This document shows, piece by piece, positions 5,485 through 5,781 of a stretch of 5,781 bases of DNA; the stretch's first letter is position 1, and each line of letters begins with the position of its first letter. Both the position numbers and the translations under genes were made by a program. The notes under the pieces are model-generated. The model was not told the DNA's origin. It made no database searches and saw nothing but the letters and a program-made list of their open reading frames with translations. This DNA comes from JBOGGX01 sp050744245 (GTDB lineage Bacteria; Actinomycetota; Acidimicrobiia; Acidimicrobiales; JBOGGX01): contig JBOGGX010000254.1 of the NCBI GenBank assembly GCA_050744245.1, positions 1-5,781 on the forward strand, written 5' to 3'.

Positions 5485-5781
5485 ATGGCCGTTCGTCGCC
5501 GTCGCCGTACCATTGGGCGGCATGGAAGGCGTCATGGCGCGCGGGAGGCGCTGGACCGCCTGATCGAGGCCGCACGGTCCGGTCGTCTCGAGGAGGTCTG
5601 CGATCGCCTCGGCGTTCGCGTGCTCGGGGCCTTCGGCAGCGCAACTCGCTCCGACGCGGCGGCCGACGACCTCGACGTGGCGGTCGGGTTCGTGGGGGCC
5701 GCCCGCGAGCTCGAATTGCTCGACGCACTCATCGAGCTGACCGGCTACGACACGATCGATCTGCTCGTCGTGGATCGCGCG
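5485..5781 (+). CDS. MNT-type nucleotidyltransferase (5' end uncertain, 3' end beyond window)
   Basis: The frame from ATG 5485 to the right edge encodes 99 residues. From about residue 20 it reads as a minimal nucleotidyltransferase: REALDRLIEAARSGRLEEV, then VRVLGAFGSATRSDAAADDL and DVAVGF. The catalytic signature is present as GS followed by D-L-D with nine intervening residues, one fewer than in MntA. A possible third Asp is in YDTIDLLVVD. The first 19 residues are mostly Arg, Gly and His and look unlike a real N-terminus. A more natural start, ATG 5534 (or 5522, behind a TACCAT at 5508-5513), is in another frame that stops at 5563; removing two bases of the GCGCGC at 5537-5542 would join it as MAREALDRL. 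The gene may be an antitoxin whose HEPN partner lies off the edge. Confidence 0.7.
   Translation, partial: MAVRRRRRTIGRHGRRHGAREALDRLIEAARSGRLEEVCDRLGVRVLGAFGSATRSDAAADDLDVAVGFVGAARELELLDALIELTGYDTIDLLVVDRA

Overview
The window is high-GC throughout and reads like a chromosome segment of an actinobacterium-type organism. The reasons are GTG/TTG starts, a trigger factor with a long acidic tail, a ClpP that resembles actinobacterial ClpP2, and the tig-clpP-clpX order. I lean towards a deep-branching actinobacterial lineage such as Acidimicrobiia, but this is inference from gene style and not a phylogenetic result.

Region 1 (1-2803, all minus strand) is a conserved protein quality-control operon transcribed tig -> clpP -> clpX. 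Trigger factor folds nascent chains at the ribosome exit. ClpP is the barrel peptidase and ClpX its AAA+ unfoldase. tig and clpP overlap by 4 bases; clpX follows after 121 bases and runs off the left edge of the window. Only one ClpP lies here.

Region 2 (2804-3326) holds a probable leaderless promoter for tig, a 71-base imperfect palindrome, about 200 bases in which I see nothing, and two plus-strand tRNA genes, Pro(UGG) and Gly(UCC), separated by a 28-base spacer that forms a perfect small hairpin.

Region 3 (3350-4460, minus strand) looks accessory. It holds a MntA-type nucleotidyltransferase with an overlapping HepT-type HEPN ribonuclease, i.e. a HEPN-MNT (type VII) toxin-antitoxin pair. 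Upstream is a decayed tyrosine-recombinase C-terminus that keeps the HxxR motif but has lost the catalytic Tyr. The tRNA pair, antitoxin/toxin cargo and dead integrase together look like the scar of an integrative element.

Region 4 (4457-5400, minus strand) holds an amidohydrolase-fold gene broken by a one-base frameshift. It is coupled to the C-terminal stub of a second amidohydrolase-like gene whose 5' part is gone. The stub begins exactly where a second copy of the palindromic repeat lies (5384-5450).

Region 5 (5485-5781, plus strand) starts another MNT-type nucleotidyltransferase, cut by the right edge, with an unsettled and possibly frameshifted start.

Overall, the intact housekeeping operon and tRNAs contrast with a right half that shows three apparent frameshifts, a truncated gene, a dead integrase and a repeated palindrome. 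The most unusual items are the paired palindromic repeats, one of them at a gene-truncation junction, and an amidohydrolase-fold pair that seems to lack the canonical metal ligands.
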